Below, piece by piece: positions 50,001-62,268 of a DNA stretch of 64,000 nucleotides. Within the stretch, counting starts at the first letter, position 1. Each line of letters opens with the position of its first letter. The DNA is from Malurus cyaneus samueli (lineage: Eukaryota; Chordata; Aves; Passeriformes; Maluridae). The position numbers and the translations under genes were made by a program. The notes beneath the pieces are model-generated. The model was not told the origin of the DNA and searched no databases. It saw only the letters and a list, made by a program, of their open reading frames with translations. The stretch spans positions 12,795,655 to 12,859,654 of the forward strand of contig CM019227.1 of NCBI GenBank assembly GCA_009741485.1, read 5' to 3'.

Positions 50001-53000
50001 ATTAAAATGCAAAGTACACACATGGCTCCTGTAATCAGTGGGGCTATAAAAATGATTATCTGTCAGCCACAGAGCTCAGAAACTGCAGAATCAAAGCCTA
50101 AGGGGCAACAGAAAAGTCCAGGAGTTCCCTGGCATGGTAGGTAGTACAGCTCAGGACACCTCTTCCCTGCTGCTGTGCAAGCACCTAAAAATAAAACATC
50201 TTACAGAGAGATGTTACTGTGTGTAGATTTGGAATTGTTCCAAAATGAACCCTCCACACCATGGGCCAAACGCTCTCTCACAAAGGAATGTCTGAGTGAA
50301 GAGGGACAAGTCTCCCTCCTTAGGCAGACTGAAGCTGGATACAGCTGCAGATCTAAACCCCAGAGCACAAGAGTATCTTTACAAGGGCCAGCTCATATGT
50401 GTGGAACTATCTCACAGCCTTCTGGTTTCAGGTGGGATGGATTAAGTTTTTCATTTTTCTTTCTTACACTGAAACAAAACAACAAAAAAATCACAATGGT
50501 AGACTAATAACTGCCCCAGAACTCCAGCCTGAGGTGTATCTCAAACGTGGATAAAGTATTTGCACTGCAATGTTTGAAAATTGCCTTTTTGCAGAAGTTT
50601 ATTTCTGAGAGTTGAGAAATACTGTGTTTTTCTTTCCTATTGTTTCCTTAATCTAGAAGCAATTCAGAAACATCACAGCTCCATGGGTAAAGCAGAATAA
50701 CAAGAGTTAATAGTGACAAATCCCTAGTCAGCACTAAATCTGTCTGTGGCCTTTCCCTCAAAATGACTCTTCAGAGGAAATGTGCATCCTACTGAACTCT
50801 GACAGGCACCTTGTGTCTGTGCCTGCTTGGATAGAATAGATAACTGTCTGCAAGACTTCTAGTAATTCTGGCTAAGGAAGGCTTACAGGGAAGTTTCTTA
50901 AAACATTTACGAATTAAATATCCCCTTTAAAAAATTCTTGTTGACAGTTTAGGCAATATTCCAGATGATTCTCATCCAGACTAGCTGAACAATCATTCTG
51001 GGTTTATCCTACTACTTTTCTTAAAATACCTATTTAGTAATCACATTATTCTGAGGACTAGCATTACTTGGAAAAGTTTTCTCATATATACTAGAAAAAA
51101 GATATTTTCTAGAAGATATATTTTAACATCAGATATTACACATAATCTCTCTTGCCACTGGAAATCCAAAGCAGCCATCAGTAAAGGCAGGTGCTTTGTG
51201 TTCAGCTCCTGAGTTATTCACAGGCTTCACAATCCTGAGCCATCAGCCTGTGATTTGCTTTCCTTATCTTGAACACAGAAACAATGCCACTGCCTGGCAC
51301 CTTACACACAAGTCAGCCCAACAGACTGTAAACTCACATTAAAGGGTTTGACTCAATTCACATCCGGTTTTTATTGCATTTTCAGTGTGAACAGGGACAT
51401 CTGTGACATATCATGGTGGGGAATGAGACATTCTTGAATCAACTTCTGGTTACCCAGCTCAGAGTCAGTACGTATTAAGAAAGAATACATCATTAAGTGT
51501 TTCACATTAACAAGGTTAGTCACAGGACTACCCAGAAATTTCAGTTTCCAGAATGAATGGTACATTATCAACCAGGGAGCTGAGGAAATCCTGCAAACAG
51601 CCAAGAATACATTCTAACTCCAGGTTGTGGTGACTTCTGCATTTGTTTTCTTGAAAATACTGAGGAATCAGACTAGTTTCTCTCATATTCCCTTCATTCA
51701 CTCAGATAATGTTTAATTTATTCATTATATAAATCATTATGTATTTTATTATATAAGAAATACTTAATTAGTGAAACTTGGTTAAGTCTCATTGTTGTAG
51801 GGCCTTGTAGGACCTAGACTGCAGGTCACTTCTGGTTCTACCTTTTGGGATATCTAAAACAGCTTCACAGGGAATTCATGTTTCTTTTAGTCTATATACA
51901 AATAGGCACTTAAAACAGTTTCAACATTCTAAGACTGACTCACACATTCAGCTTGATTTCTAAGAGGATTACTCATTTCCTTACTATCATTGCTATGAAG
52001 CAGGAAAGATTGGAAAGGCTCTCAATATAATGATTTTTTTTTTTTAAATTTAAATTTAAAAGAAACCAGGCTTTTTTTTCAAACAAGTCCATTCCTGTGA
52101 ACTAATCATTCTGAACAATAGCGAATGATTTCAAGTTATGACCAAATCTTAAATCAAGCACTCCTGGAAGTTAGAAGAAAGATTATTTTTCTAATAATTT
52201 TGAAGTTGTTTAGATGACTCAGAGATATGGAGCAAACAAAAACCCAAAAGTTATTTGCGTTGAAAATTACAGGTACAAGCAGTAAGACTGGAATGATGCT
52301 TTTAATGACTTATCTTTATGACAAGGTGATAAAAGGATTAATGCTTACCATCAACGTCAAAGCACTTTACAAACATGGACTAAGCTTCCCAAGTGCACCA
52401 CTGATATAAATACCTTTAAAATGGGTGAACTCAAGAACAGGAAGGACCTGTCCAATGTCCTGTTGAGCTAAAGCACAGGTGAAGCCTGCTGATGCCAGGA
52501 TAACACACACTGCATTTGGTGTGAGCAGATCGAAACACAGCGAGACAGAAGTCAGCTCTGATTTCCCATAACAGGTCTGGTTTTCTTTTCAGATTCAGAC
52601 AACACAGAGGAAGCTTAGCTCCAAGACTGTTGTTCAAAGAGATCTGTGGTTTGACAAAATTTGACAAGTTTCCCTCCTTCACAAAACTTCTCATCTTTAG
52701 ATCTGTTTAGAAACTTTCAAAGAAGCCTGCAAGACCTGCTTTAACCAAAACTGAGTGAGCTGAGCAAGCCTATTTCCCTCCAAAGCACTTTGGCAGCCAC
52801 GTAAGAATTACAAGTTATCTAACAGACAGTGGTTACAAACAACACTTTCACAGGAAAGCCTTGAAGCTGATAAACTGTGATAAGCAAATTCAAGTGAACT
52901 GCATGGTGGAGAAGCAGCAAAGCAAAGCTGCTCACATCTTGTTCCCAAGAACTGTGGAATTAAGCTACGCCCTTCTCACATCAGCAACTGGTTTGCATAG

Positions 53001-56000
53001 GATAATATGGTGATACAGAACGAGTGAGACTTGAAACAAGTGTGGCTATAGACAGTTGTATCTGATATTCTCACAGGTGATGGGCTTTTCGTGGTATCAG
53101 TTAACAGATATCCTGAACAGAGGCCACAAGTACATATAAAGTACTACAAAGGGATGTTTCTTTTCTCTTATCCCTCAAATTAGCCATTAGGAAGAGTGAG
53201 ACAACTTTCGTCCTTTGCAGAGCCCACCCCCCTCTGCAGACTAGACATTCTCTTTCCTAAGACATTATGATAGTTCTGCCTCTCTCCTTCAGAAACTCCT
53301 TTTTATATCTCTGGTTTCTCTGGCCGCCAAGGCAGAGCCAGCTCTGAGCACCTCTGTAGTGGTGACCCAGTCTGGCTATCTCCTTTCTCAACTCACTGGC
53401 CCATTAAACACGCAGTTTCAAGCAGCTGCTAAAATCTGCTTCAAATAAATGACCCCTAAGTGAGGACAAACTTATACAAATATGTCTTCATCCAATTAAC
53501 CAAAAGACAGAATTTGTTTCTTTAGTAAAATAACAGCTTATTTTCCCACCCAGTGTCACAATGTTTATTCCATACAAAAGCTGAGAAAAATGTTGTGGAA
53601 CTAAGAAACAGAGCCCAAGTATTCATCTGTCCTTATCAGTCATCCAAACAGGAAAAAAAAAAAAAAATTGTGGCCTATGTGAAGTATAAACCTTTATCTG
53701 GGGGTAAGACATGACAAGATCGGTATTTTCCATTCAACAAGCACATTTCCCAGCTTTGCAGAGTTGAGTGTCTGAGGACAAGCAAGAGCTTTCAACTCAT
53801 TTCAAAAGATCTCAAGTCTGAATAATAAGGCACTTAATAATCTAAAAACTTCACCTCATAAAATCCGTTTTAGAGAATTGGCATCCAAAAGTAGTAACAA
53901 TTTTAAGACCTAGACATATTTGCAGATAAATCGTTGATAAAATCCTTCAGCTAAAAGCAGAGACACAACTGTGCATCATCCAACCAGACTGACTGACTCT
54001 CCATCAGCTCAACTGCCTTAACTGTGTGTGAACATTTGCCTGAAACCTTCTTCCAATTATGCCAGAGGATACTTGCAACTCCAGGTGCTGCAACTCCCCA
54101 CACTTCTCCTTATTTGAGACTACATGTATCAGTTCAAAAGTCAATGGAATTTTCAGGGAATACACTCACATAAACAGTGATCTCTCATTCCCAATTGTAT
54201 GCATCACACATTCAAAATCACCAGAAAATGCTGAGATAGTTTTTGTCCAAACACAGGCTCTAACATGGCAGAATAGAAATGCAGTTTCTTCTGATCCATC
54301 AGTGCATCCATGAAATTCCCATGAACCCCTTCCTTGACATGGAAACAAAGGTTAAATGTCAAAGAATGAAGATACCAATCTCCAAATGCTGTATCTTTAC
54401 TTAGACAAGAGTTACTTTGACAAAGACGTATGTATTGACAGAGCTTGACAAACTTCCTTGTTTATATAACTATGATGGAATTATCTTGATTATAAAGATG
54501 TGGATTACCCACTGTAGGACTGTTCAAGATGCTGCACTTAGATGTTTCTGGGGAGTAACAAAAGAGTGGACTAGCGCAGCACTGATTTCTGTCCAGTTCC
54601 TTATCAACCCAGTTAGCATGAGAGAGGCTGGACGTTGTACTTGCATTGCCTCTCTGATCATCAGTAACTCAGGGCAAGACACTCAATCTGCCTCAGAGTC
54701 TAGAAAGGTCCACTACAGAAACAAGCAAAAATGACAAAAGGCTGCAAGGGTTCTGAAGAATCAAGATACAGAACCACAAAGCAGTTTCAAACTTGAAGGA
54801 AGGGAACTTCCTGGCAACCAATTATAAAATTAGCATCCTTAAAGCAGCATTACTGGCAAAATTTAGAAAGTTTGGCTGCCAGAAGCAGATTTAAGTTCAT
54901 TTTCCACAATACACCATGTTTTCATATTTACCTCTTACAGAGAATAAGTGTCCTCTGATACCTAGATTGCTTATTTGATGGGACAACGTAACTGAGTTTT
55001 GTCCTAAGAAAGCTTCTGGAGCAATAACTAGTTTGAGAAGCATTTCCCAAGGACTGTATATTGACTGTGATGAATTCCTATCGATGCAGAGGCTAATTAA
55101 CAAGAATCCAACTAATAACTTTGTTGGATTTAATCCATATACTGAACTGGCAACATGCACCAGAGAAAGCAGCAGAGGGTGAAAGGATATGTTTAGGGAA
55201 GAAATCACAGATGGCAGGCACTTTCAAAGTGGGTCACAGATATTTTAGATGTTGCCCAGCCATTCTTAACCCTTGGTTTCATCTACTTTCCATTGCCCTT
55301 CCAGGCTTGTTTCTGTTCCCTCTCCTGCTATGAATTTCCTGCATACACAGTACAAATTACACTAGCTCAAAGGTTAAAATGCCTGGCATCCACACATGCA
55401 CAACATTCTTCTAAATAAAAGCAAGACTCTGCAAATTTTGCTTGTCATTGCTTTTGAATGTCCTTGTGCATCAAATGCAGCAACAGAACATGAAAGGAAG
55501 GAAGTTTTTTTAGTAACACCATTTTTATTGCCAAGTTCCATTCACAAAGAAAGGTCTATTCCTTGTTCTTGTCCAGGTTTTCAATAGCCACAACAAACGA
55601 TCAATGCCAGCAAATACAGACTCAGCTATAGAAATCTGGATTTCAGAAACATACACCAATATTTTCTATGTTCACTCTCTTCCCAGACACTTAGTTACAT
55701 TGTTCTTTAAATTAACATAAGATATTATCACATTTACTCCAAATGTCTAACATAACTTACATTAAATAATTAATACTTATTGCCTGTAGAAAGAAATTTC
55801 AGAATTCAGTTCAAACCATGTTTGGGCTTTTTTCCAGGTAATGTAGTGCATCTTCAGGATTTTTTTTTCCAAATGAACTACATTTCATACATAACTTTAT
55901 TGAAATATATTTCATAAAATGAGAGTCCTTCATGTTCATTAAATGCTTTTTGTAGTGCTTAAATCCCAGGTACATTCATTCTTCTAGAAAAATACATTTC

Positions 56001-56659
56001 TCCCTCTTTGCACTGAAAACAATCAAACTCACAAAACAGCTCAAAATGAAGGAACAAGTTTGCAACAAAAATACAAACACAACCATTCACAAGTGGAGAT
56101 GCCTAAAGTTATCTTCTAAAGTTTGTAATGCTTCCAGTGGGTTCCCTGGAGTTGTGACAACATATTATTCAGTGCTGTCCCTGGGCAAAACAAAGCTCCT
56201 AGACATTGGAATTATCTATAAATTCATACACTTGTATCTATTCTCAATCTTTAAAAACATTATCTTCATGTTCACTGTTAAAATTTCTGCCAGTCCTAAA
56301 TACACCCAAACACTAAATCTCAGATCTGCTCATACATACTTTGGTTATCAGATTGCAATTTCTGTATGTATTAAACTCAGTTTAGTGTGAGTACCCATAA
56401 CCAAAAGTAGTGGGGAACAAGGTAAAAAAATCTCATGAATCTTCAGTTTATGATCTTAAAAAGACTCTTGTGAACTAGTCCTAACTTAACTCTAACTTTG
56501 TTACCAAGTATAGCCATTACATGCTTAAGCCCTTTTAAATTACTTTTAAAATAAGTGCACTCCACACATTTATTTATGCTAACAAGACAGTCCCAACGAC
56601 TCAAGTTTTTCCTTTTCATATTAAGAACCAACAAATTCAAGTCAGCAAAACAATAAACC
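47001..56659. other. Intergenic, no gene seen
   Basis: AT-rich and without a supported gene; the longest frame is 114 codons (plus, 56046-56390). It holds a doubled 12-bp unit TTTTAAGTAAAA (49629-49652) and a 15-base poly(A) run (53653-53667). The segment from about 55500 rightward becomes notably AT-rich. It could contain still more distal 3' UTR of the minus-strand gene, but no clear evidence fixes that. Confidence 0.55.
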
Positions 56660-56678
56660 AAATACCACCACAGTGACA

Positions 56679-56684
56679 TTTATT
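56679..56684 (-). terminator. CLEC16A: Candidate distal polyadenylation signal of CLEC16A
   Basis: Read on the minus strand, TCTAATAAATGTCACTG is followed by TGTGGTGGTATTTGG and TTTATTGTTTTG. This is a canonical hexamer, a CA at a suitable distance and a GU-rich downstream element, the full layout of a strong vertebrate poly(A) site. It lies 5.2 kb downstream of the CLEC16A stop. Confidence 0.45.
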
Positions 56685-57087
56685 AGACAACCAAAATTTA
56701 GCTTTACATTTATAATACATTAACAAACACAAAATATATATTTTATAACACCTTGCAAAAGAAATTAAATCTGAGCAATGCGCAAATCTAAAAAGGTTGG
56801 GAGATCAAAATAGGGAAAATTCTGTACAAATGTAATATAAAAATATGTTTCCATATGAAAGAACCCTCTGAGACTCAGTCAAGAACTGCATCTCCTATGT
56901 CTTGGTTGCTGCTCAAGTCCTGAGCAGCAGAAAAACCCCGAAGCACTTCCCCCCTCCCAACCCCTACAAACATCCCACCCTAGCAAGCCCTGCTTGGATC
57001 ACCATCTGCTTTTCAGAATCCTATAGGAGACAGCAGGAGTTATTCTGTTTGTTTCTAATTCATGCTGCAAATGTAGGGAAAGGTCAA

Positions 57088-57163
57088 GAGAAACACAGCA
57101 GGCAAGCACAGGAGAGCTACTCCAAAGATTCCTAGACAATAGAAGAGCGGTGCCCACGTGAGT
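57088..57163. repeat. Diverged direct duplicate, copy 1
   Basis: This block aligns with 59037-59109 in the same orientation. The shared core reads CTACTCCAAAGATT...TAGA.AATAGAAGAGC.GTGCCCA. Identity by eye is about 85% over some 72 bases, with a 3-base gap. It may be an old dispersed repeat or a local duplication. Confidence 0.75.
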
Positions 57164-59036
57164 GATACCCTAGGGTAGGGCAGTAGGGACACACCAAAAA
57201 AGTCTTTCAAGAAGGACAGTAGCAGTTAAGAAGAGAATTTTCAAGGTGTATTTAGATGGCTACATTAGGCTGTCTGAAAGGAGGAGATCCATTATCTTGG
57301 AGGCAAAAGGCCTCTGTCTCCCTAGCCCCAGCAAATGTCTCTGCAGATCTCCGATTCAGCTACAGGACTAAAGCACTCATTATCCAGACAGCAGCTGCCT
57401 GCCTGGGCAATGTGCTTTTAAAGGCAAGCTTAACTTCAGCTGGTTAGTGGGGACAACAGCAGAATGTTTAGCCTGATGGGGGGTCTTTTGACCACTACTC
57501 CATGGTGGTCAGTGACACTACTCCTGAGGCTGCTCTGGAGCTCCCTGTAAAGTGCAGTGAAGTGACTGATTACACCAGAGCACAACAGCACCATGTGAGT
57601 GAAGTGTTTACCTTTATGAAGTGGCTTCATCCTTACACTGACAGTTTGACCTGCTTGTCTGATAGCTTACCTGTGTCTTCAAGCATAAAGCTTATTTTAC
57701 TACCAGTGAAATGACACTCAGTTCTAGGGCAATTACTGAATTTGTGGATTACTTGCAGTAATCATCCCAAGACACTTGCAGTAAGGGTGGAAATTACAGC
57801 CACTCACATCTTACTGCTTAATTAGAAAATAAAATGACAATAATTTAATCCTGAAAATGGTAAATCTTGCCATAAATAAACTATTTTAATTATTACTTCT
57901 CAAATTCTACAAACCAAAATACTTCAAATCCAGAAAAAAAACATTATTTCCTCCTCTGTTCTGTATCATTGACTTAAACTCTGAATATGGAGTCTTAAAT
58001 TCTGGATAAGAAGGATGATTTTTTTAAATGTCACATACCTGTCTGTCCTTTAGCAACAACATTGGAAAAGAATAAATGAACTCTGGAAGATACTCGCAAT
58101 GTTTCATCACCAAGTGACTTCAAGAAAAATTCCAACTGGGCTGTAAAACGAAGAATGCTGAGGAGATCCTTCAGTGAGTGTAATTTTATATCTTTCCTTT
58201 TCTAAGCTCAGTTTACTTTAAGGAAGAGTAAGAAGAATTTTAGTTTGTCATGACTTAGCAGTGGAGAATATAAATGAGCTCAGTCCTTATAGAATATAAT
58301 TCATTACTTCACAGACAAAATACAGGTTTAATACTAATATAAGTGATGACTTTCTAATAAATTTGGTTTAATACACACCGTTTATGAAATGAAGCAAAGG
58401 AAGCTTCACCTTTGGTTTAGTTCTGTATCAATGAATTTCTGTAAAACAATTGATTTGTACATTCAAGTTTTACACTGCAAGGATTTCTCCCATGGTGAAG
58501 CAGACATCAGAACTGGGCACTAATGCTTCCTCCCTCCCTTCCTTGACCCAATTACCACCTGTCTGAAGCCATTAATCACTTCACAAATGAAAAGCTCAAC
58601 TGGTTCACTGCTGGACACTGGATGACAGAAAAGCAAAAGGGACCAGCAAGAAGCAGTGAGACCTCACAAGACACACAGACTGTAAAGTAAGAAGTAACAT
58701 TCAGTATGCCCTGGTTTCTTTGGTGTCTCTTCTCAAAAGGAAGAGAATATCAGAATTGTGTTATGTTGACAGAATATGACTGAAGACAGGTATAGTCTCT
58801 ACAGATGCACACTGAGAATTTAAAATACCTCCAAAACTGACATTTTGCTCCAGAACATTGCTATATTTAGAGTGATTTTATCTCCCTCTGCAGTATTACA
58901 CTGAAGTATTGAGGCTTTTGAATGACCAGTTGTTTAGTTGCTGCTCTCATTTGCAATTTGGTGTTTGGATTTGGTTAAAGGCACTGCTGTTACACTGACA
59001 TCAATATGGGTTTTTTTGTGGCTGATGTGCTAATGA

Positions 59037-59109
59037 GAGCAAAACAGCAGTCAAACACAGAACTACTCCAAAGATTTATAGATAATAGAAGAGCAGTGCC
59101 CAGGTGAGT
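59037..59109. repeat. Diverged direct duplicate, copy 2
   Basis: Partner of 57088-57163, about 1.95 kb away. This copy ends in CCCAGGTGAGT, a textbook plus-strand splice donor; copy 1 has CCCACGTGAGT there. No acceptor or open frame supports an exon, so the donor match may be accidental. Confidence 0.75.
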
Positions 59110-59729
59110 TTCCTTTTTACAGTGAAAGGGGGATGAGGAAACAGCCATTTTCTGATAAGGGAGAGATATAGCACTTCTAGGAATTGTTAATGGGTAACTC
59201 TGTACTTGCAGAGCTTAAAATCTGCCAATGGCAGATTATTTCAACATCTCCAGAGTTTTGCATTCTGAAGTCTCCTAATGCAGCATAAAGTAGAGTCCAA
59301 TGTTAGACACATACACCTTAACATCAGAAGCAAAAGTCAAAAATCAATTGCTTATGTGGCACTAAATACAGATTTAGGGTCTGTATTTAGGGTCAGCTGC
59401 AGTGTTTATGTAACAACCCAACGCTGCTAAAGCTGGAGTCAGAGTTTTCCTACTGTAATTCCATCTTTGCATAGAGCTGCTGGAAGCTATCCCATCTGAG
59501 CACCCCTCGAGCAGGGCAAGGCTCTGCCAGGAGCAGACTCAACAGCAGACCCAGTTTTCCATTTCCCTAATAACAGCATCTCTCTCAGTCATTTCCTCTG
59601 GAGCTCTCACCAGGTAACTGGTCATGAGACTTAAAAGCCACTCACAGGTAAGATAAAGAACAAAGTGAACTTTCTTTCCCTCTCATCCCATTTCTTGTGC
59701 AGCGCAGCTTGGGGGTGAGATTATGCACA

Positions 59730-59735
59730 TTTATT
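59730..59735 (-). terminator. CLEC16A: Candidate proximal polyadenylation signal of CLEC16A
   Basis: The minus strand reads CTTTAATAAATGTGCATAATC. This is the first AATAAA I find after the CLEC16A stop, about 2.2 kb downstream. The downstream GU content is modest, so it is weaker than the site at 56679. Confidence 0.35.
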
Positions 59736-61927
59736 AAAGAGACTCCTTGTGCATGGGTCTAATCTTGCTAGAACAGAATCTGAAATGAGATAAATAAAGA
59801 GCATGGTTTTCCTGTCTAAAATGAATTCTATTTAAAGGAGCTCAGCCTGCACATTGGCATTTTGTGTAATCTAGGTCAAGAGTGTAAGGTTAACAACTAA
59901 CATAAAATGCTTTCAAATTAAGTAAGACATTTTTTATAATGACATTCAGAATATTACTGGGGCTACAGTGTAATGCTGCAACATACTAGAGGAAATCTAG
60001 ATTGCCATCAGTTCAGCTAATAAAAATTCATGTGGTCCTTGTGCCCAAATTGCTACTGATGTCTAGGCTGGTTCAGGTACATGCACATTGGCTGCAACAG
60101 TGACTGCATGAGTGCAAACTCATCCTAAGCATGAGACCAAAAAACCCCAAAAGTAGGCTCTTATTCCAGCAATGCCATATTTTCACACAAAACTCATTGC
60201 AATGCTGGGGACACTCAACTCTCAGTTCATTTAGAGTTTGAGCCACTCTGGAGTGGTCAGAATACCAGTTAATTCAACTTGAGAGAAGTCACAGAACAAT
60301 GGAAATCAACAAAAGTGCATGAAAAAGTTAATAAGGGGAAAAAATTACTGGCATTCAGTAGCTGACGCTTTGTATACCTGGTTGGCAAAGATTAAATTGT
60401 TATGTGAAAGAGAAGACAGAGAAAGTGAGAAAAGTTATACTTGAGAATTAGTCAATCTCCTATATATAAACATAACATTTAAAAATCACTTCAAGTGTTC
60501 CCTATGACAGCCAAGAAAAGGCACAGTGAGCACCTGGGAAGTGGGTAAAAACTTCTCAGATTCACCAACTGGGTAAGTAGTCAATGCTAGTAGAGACAGA
60601 ATGAGGAAACAGATTGCAGTGGTGACTGAAATCAATACCAAGTAATCAGTCCTTTGAGGAATTGCCAACTTGGTGTTATGAACAGACCAGCAATGACAAT
60701 CTGCTCATTTTACTATTAATTTAAATTAATTTGCTTGGAAATTGATAAAAAATCTTAAATTCAATTCATACTAAATTATGTATCAAATCACCAAAGAACA
60801 TTGCAAACTTTAATCAACACCTTTCCCTTTCTGTCAACTTGGTGTCAGGAGCTAGGAAGTAATGTAACTCAGAATCACTTTTATGTAGCAATATTGTTTA
60901 ACTGGGATACTATCCCAGACAGGAAAAAAAAAGTCACAATACCTTGCCTTTTGAGTTTCAGACTTGCAAAGGAATTATCAGTTAGATATGGTGACCTTCT
61001 CCTACGTGACTATGAAAAATTTAAAAAACCTCTTTAGAATATAACTGCTTCTGTCTGCTTCTTGAAGTTGTCTTTCAGTTGCAGGGATATCACAATTCCT
61101 CAGATGTGCAGATTTTGACTGTCAGAAGTGAACAAACAAGCTATAGCAATCTCTTAAAATATTTTACATTCCTCTGTAGGTGGTTAAGCAAAGACTAAAG
61201 TAGTCTCAAAAATCCCTTATGTTAATTTGAATAAGCACTTGTCATTAAACTTCAGGCTTTTACATCTAGAAAGGTGCACCTTTGAAACAAATCTTGAAAT
61301 AAATATTACATATGGAAAACATAATATTGAAGTCTGGAGTCCCACAAAGACAATACTGAAAGTGGCCAAGCCTGCTGGTATTTTGCAGACCTCCAAAAGA
61401 TTAACAAGATCAGGATTAAGAAACAAAACCAACCAAACAGAAAAGCCAAACAAAACTGAAAAAACCTGACTCAAATGGAAGCTTTACCTCTGTCTTACAA
61501 TATATAATTTTTTCGGGTCAATGGCATGTCTCCAGTTTCAGAGACGTAATAATGCAGTATCATGAAGCTGGGTATCCAAAAATCTCTTCACTTTGCCATA
61601 ATACTGTAGATCTTTCACAATTGTTTAGTTCCTGTTAGAAAGATAGTAGGTCCTCTGAAATACTTTCATGTTCTTATATAACATAAATTGGTAGGAAAGA
61701 ACCAGTCCAGACTGGAAAGTTTGGATTTTTTTCCCATTCTCCAGTTCAGACACACCGAGTAGCCAATGTTGGCTCCAAATTTTGTTGAGATTCTCTGTCA
61801 CCAGTTGGTCCCTTCGTGTGGACCTGAGGCCTCTCAGGCCTCCAGAAGTATCTGAACTCCCAGAGAAAAAACAATTCACAATTTGGTTGCATTTCCTTCA
61901 CTGTTTATCACAGTCTGCACCTTGGCT

Positions 61928-62268
61928 TTAGTCAGAATGTTCTTCCTCTACCTCTTTTACTTTGTCAACTTCAACTTCAGACTGCAAAGAGGCCTGAGGG
62001 ATGCAGCTGAATGTTCGAATGCTGTGTGGATCCACTGGTGGCACCAGTGTGAGCGACTCCACGCTCAGCGTGTCCGTGTTGTCATCTGTGATTAAGGATA
62101 TTGTGGGCTGCTGTGCGGGAATCAGGCTGGGAGACAGGTTGGCTGTTTCTATGTCACTGCTTTTTACAGCGTTTTTGCTGGATTTGGAGACAGCTGGAAG
62201 AGATTCATCAGTCAACATCGTCTGACCGGAACTGGCCATCGGAGGCTGCTCTGGAGCTGAAGCATCAT
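61928..62268 (-). CDS. CLEC16A: CLEC16A, terminal coding exon (C-terminal tail; gene continues beyond the window)
   Basis: The exon begins after a good acceptor on the minus strand (TTTCTTTTCTCAG, AG at 62269-62270). It enters in phase with two bases completing a split codon, codes for 112 residues and ends at TAA (61928-61930). The peptide includes TLSVESLTLVPPVDPHS, which I recognise from the C-terminus of CLEC16A, and ends in an acidic, low-complexity tail (EVDKVKEVEEEHSD). CLEC16A is an endosome-associated protein that works with the ubiquitin ligase RNF41/Nrdp1 in autophagy and mitophagy. Its C-terminal part is intrinsically disordered, which suits the Ser/Pro/acidic composition here. 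No lectin or catalytic domain is expected in this exon. Convergence with SOCS1 matches mammalian gene order. The assignment rests on one exon, and the last residues differ from what I expect in mammals. Confidence 0.85.

Larger units (their letters stand above)
56660..61927 (-). other. CLEC16A: Candidate 3' UTR of CLEC16A (extent inferred)
   Basis: On the minus strand the sequence following the CLEC16A stop shows no further coding exon. The first good AATAAA is at 59730-59735, giving a 2.2 kb 3' UTR. A stronger site, with a rich downstream GU element, is at 56679-56684, giving about 5.3 kb. A long 3' UTR of several kilobases is normal for CLEC16A in mammals. The stretch includes two diverged copies of a 75-bp segment (57088-57163 and 59037-59109). 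Which end is used cannot be decided here. Confidence 0.4.

Noticed and set aside
3461..56659. tRNA, CRISPR array, phage or bacterial-type operon
   Set aside because: No B-box-like tRNA sequence, regular spacer array or operon-like run of genes was found. The window is ordinary vertebrate nuclear DNA.
57058..57225. Minus-strand 56-codon hydrophobic open stretch covering duplicate copy 1
   Set aside because: No start codon at its head, the second copy carries an in-frame stop, and a 56-codon open stretch is not rare by chance.
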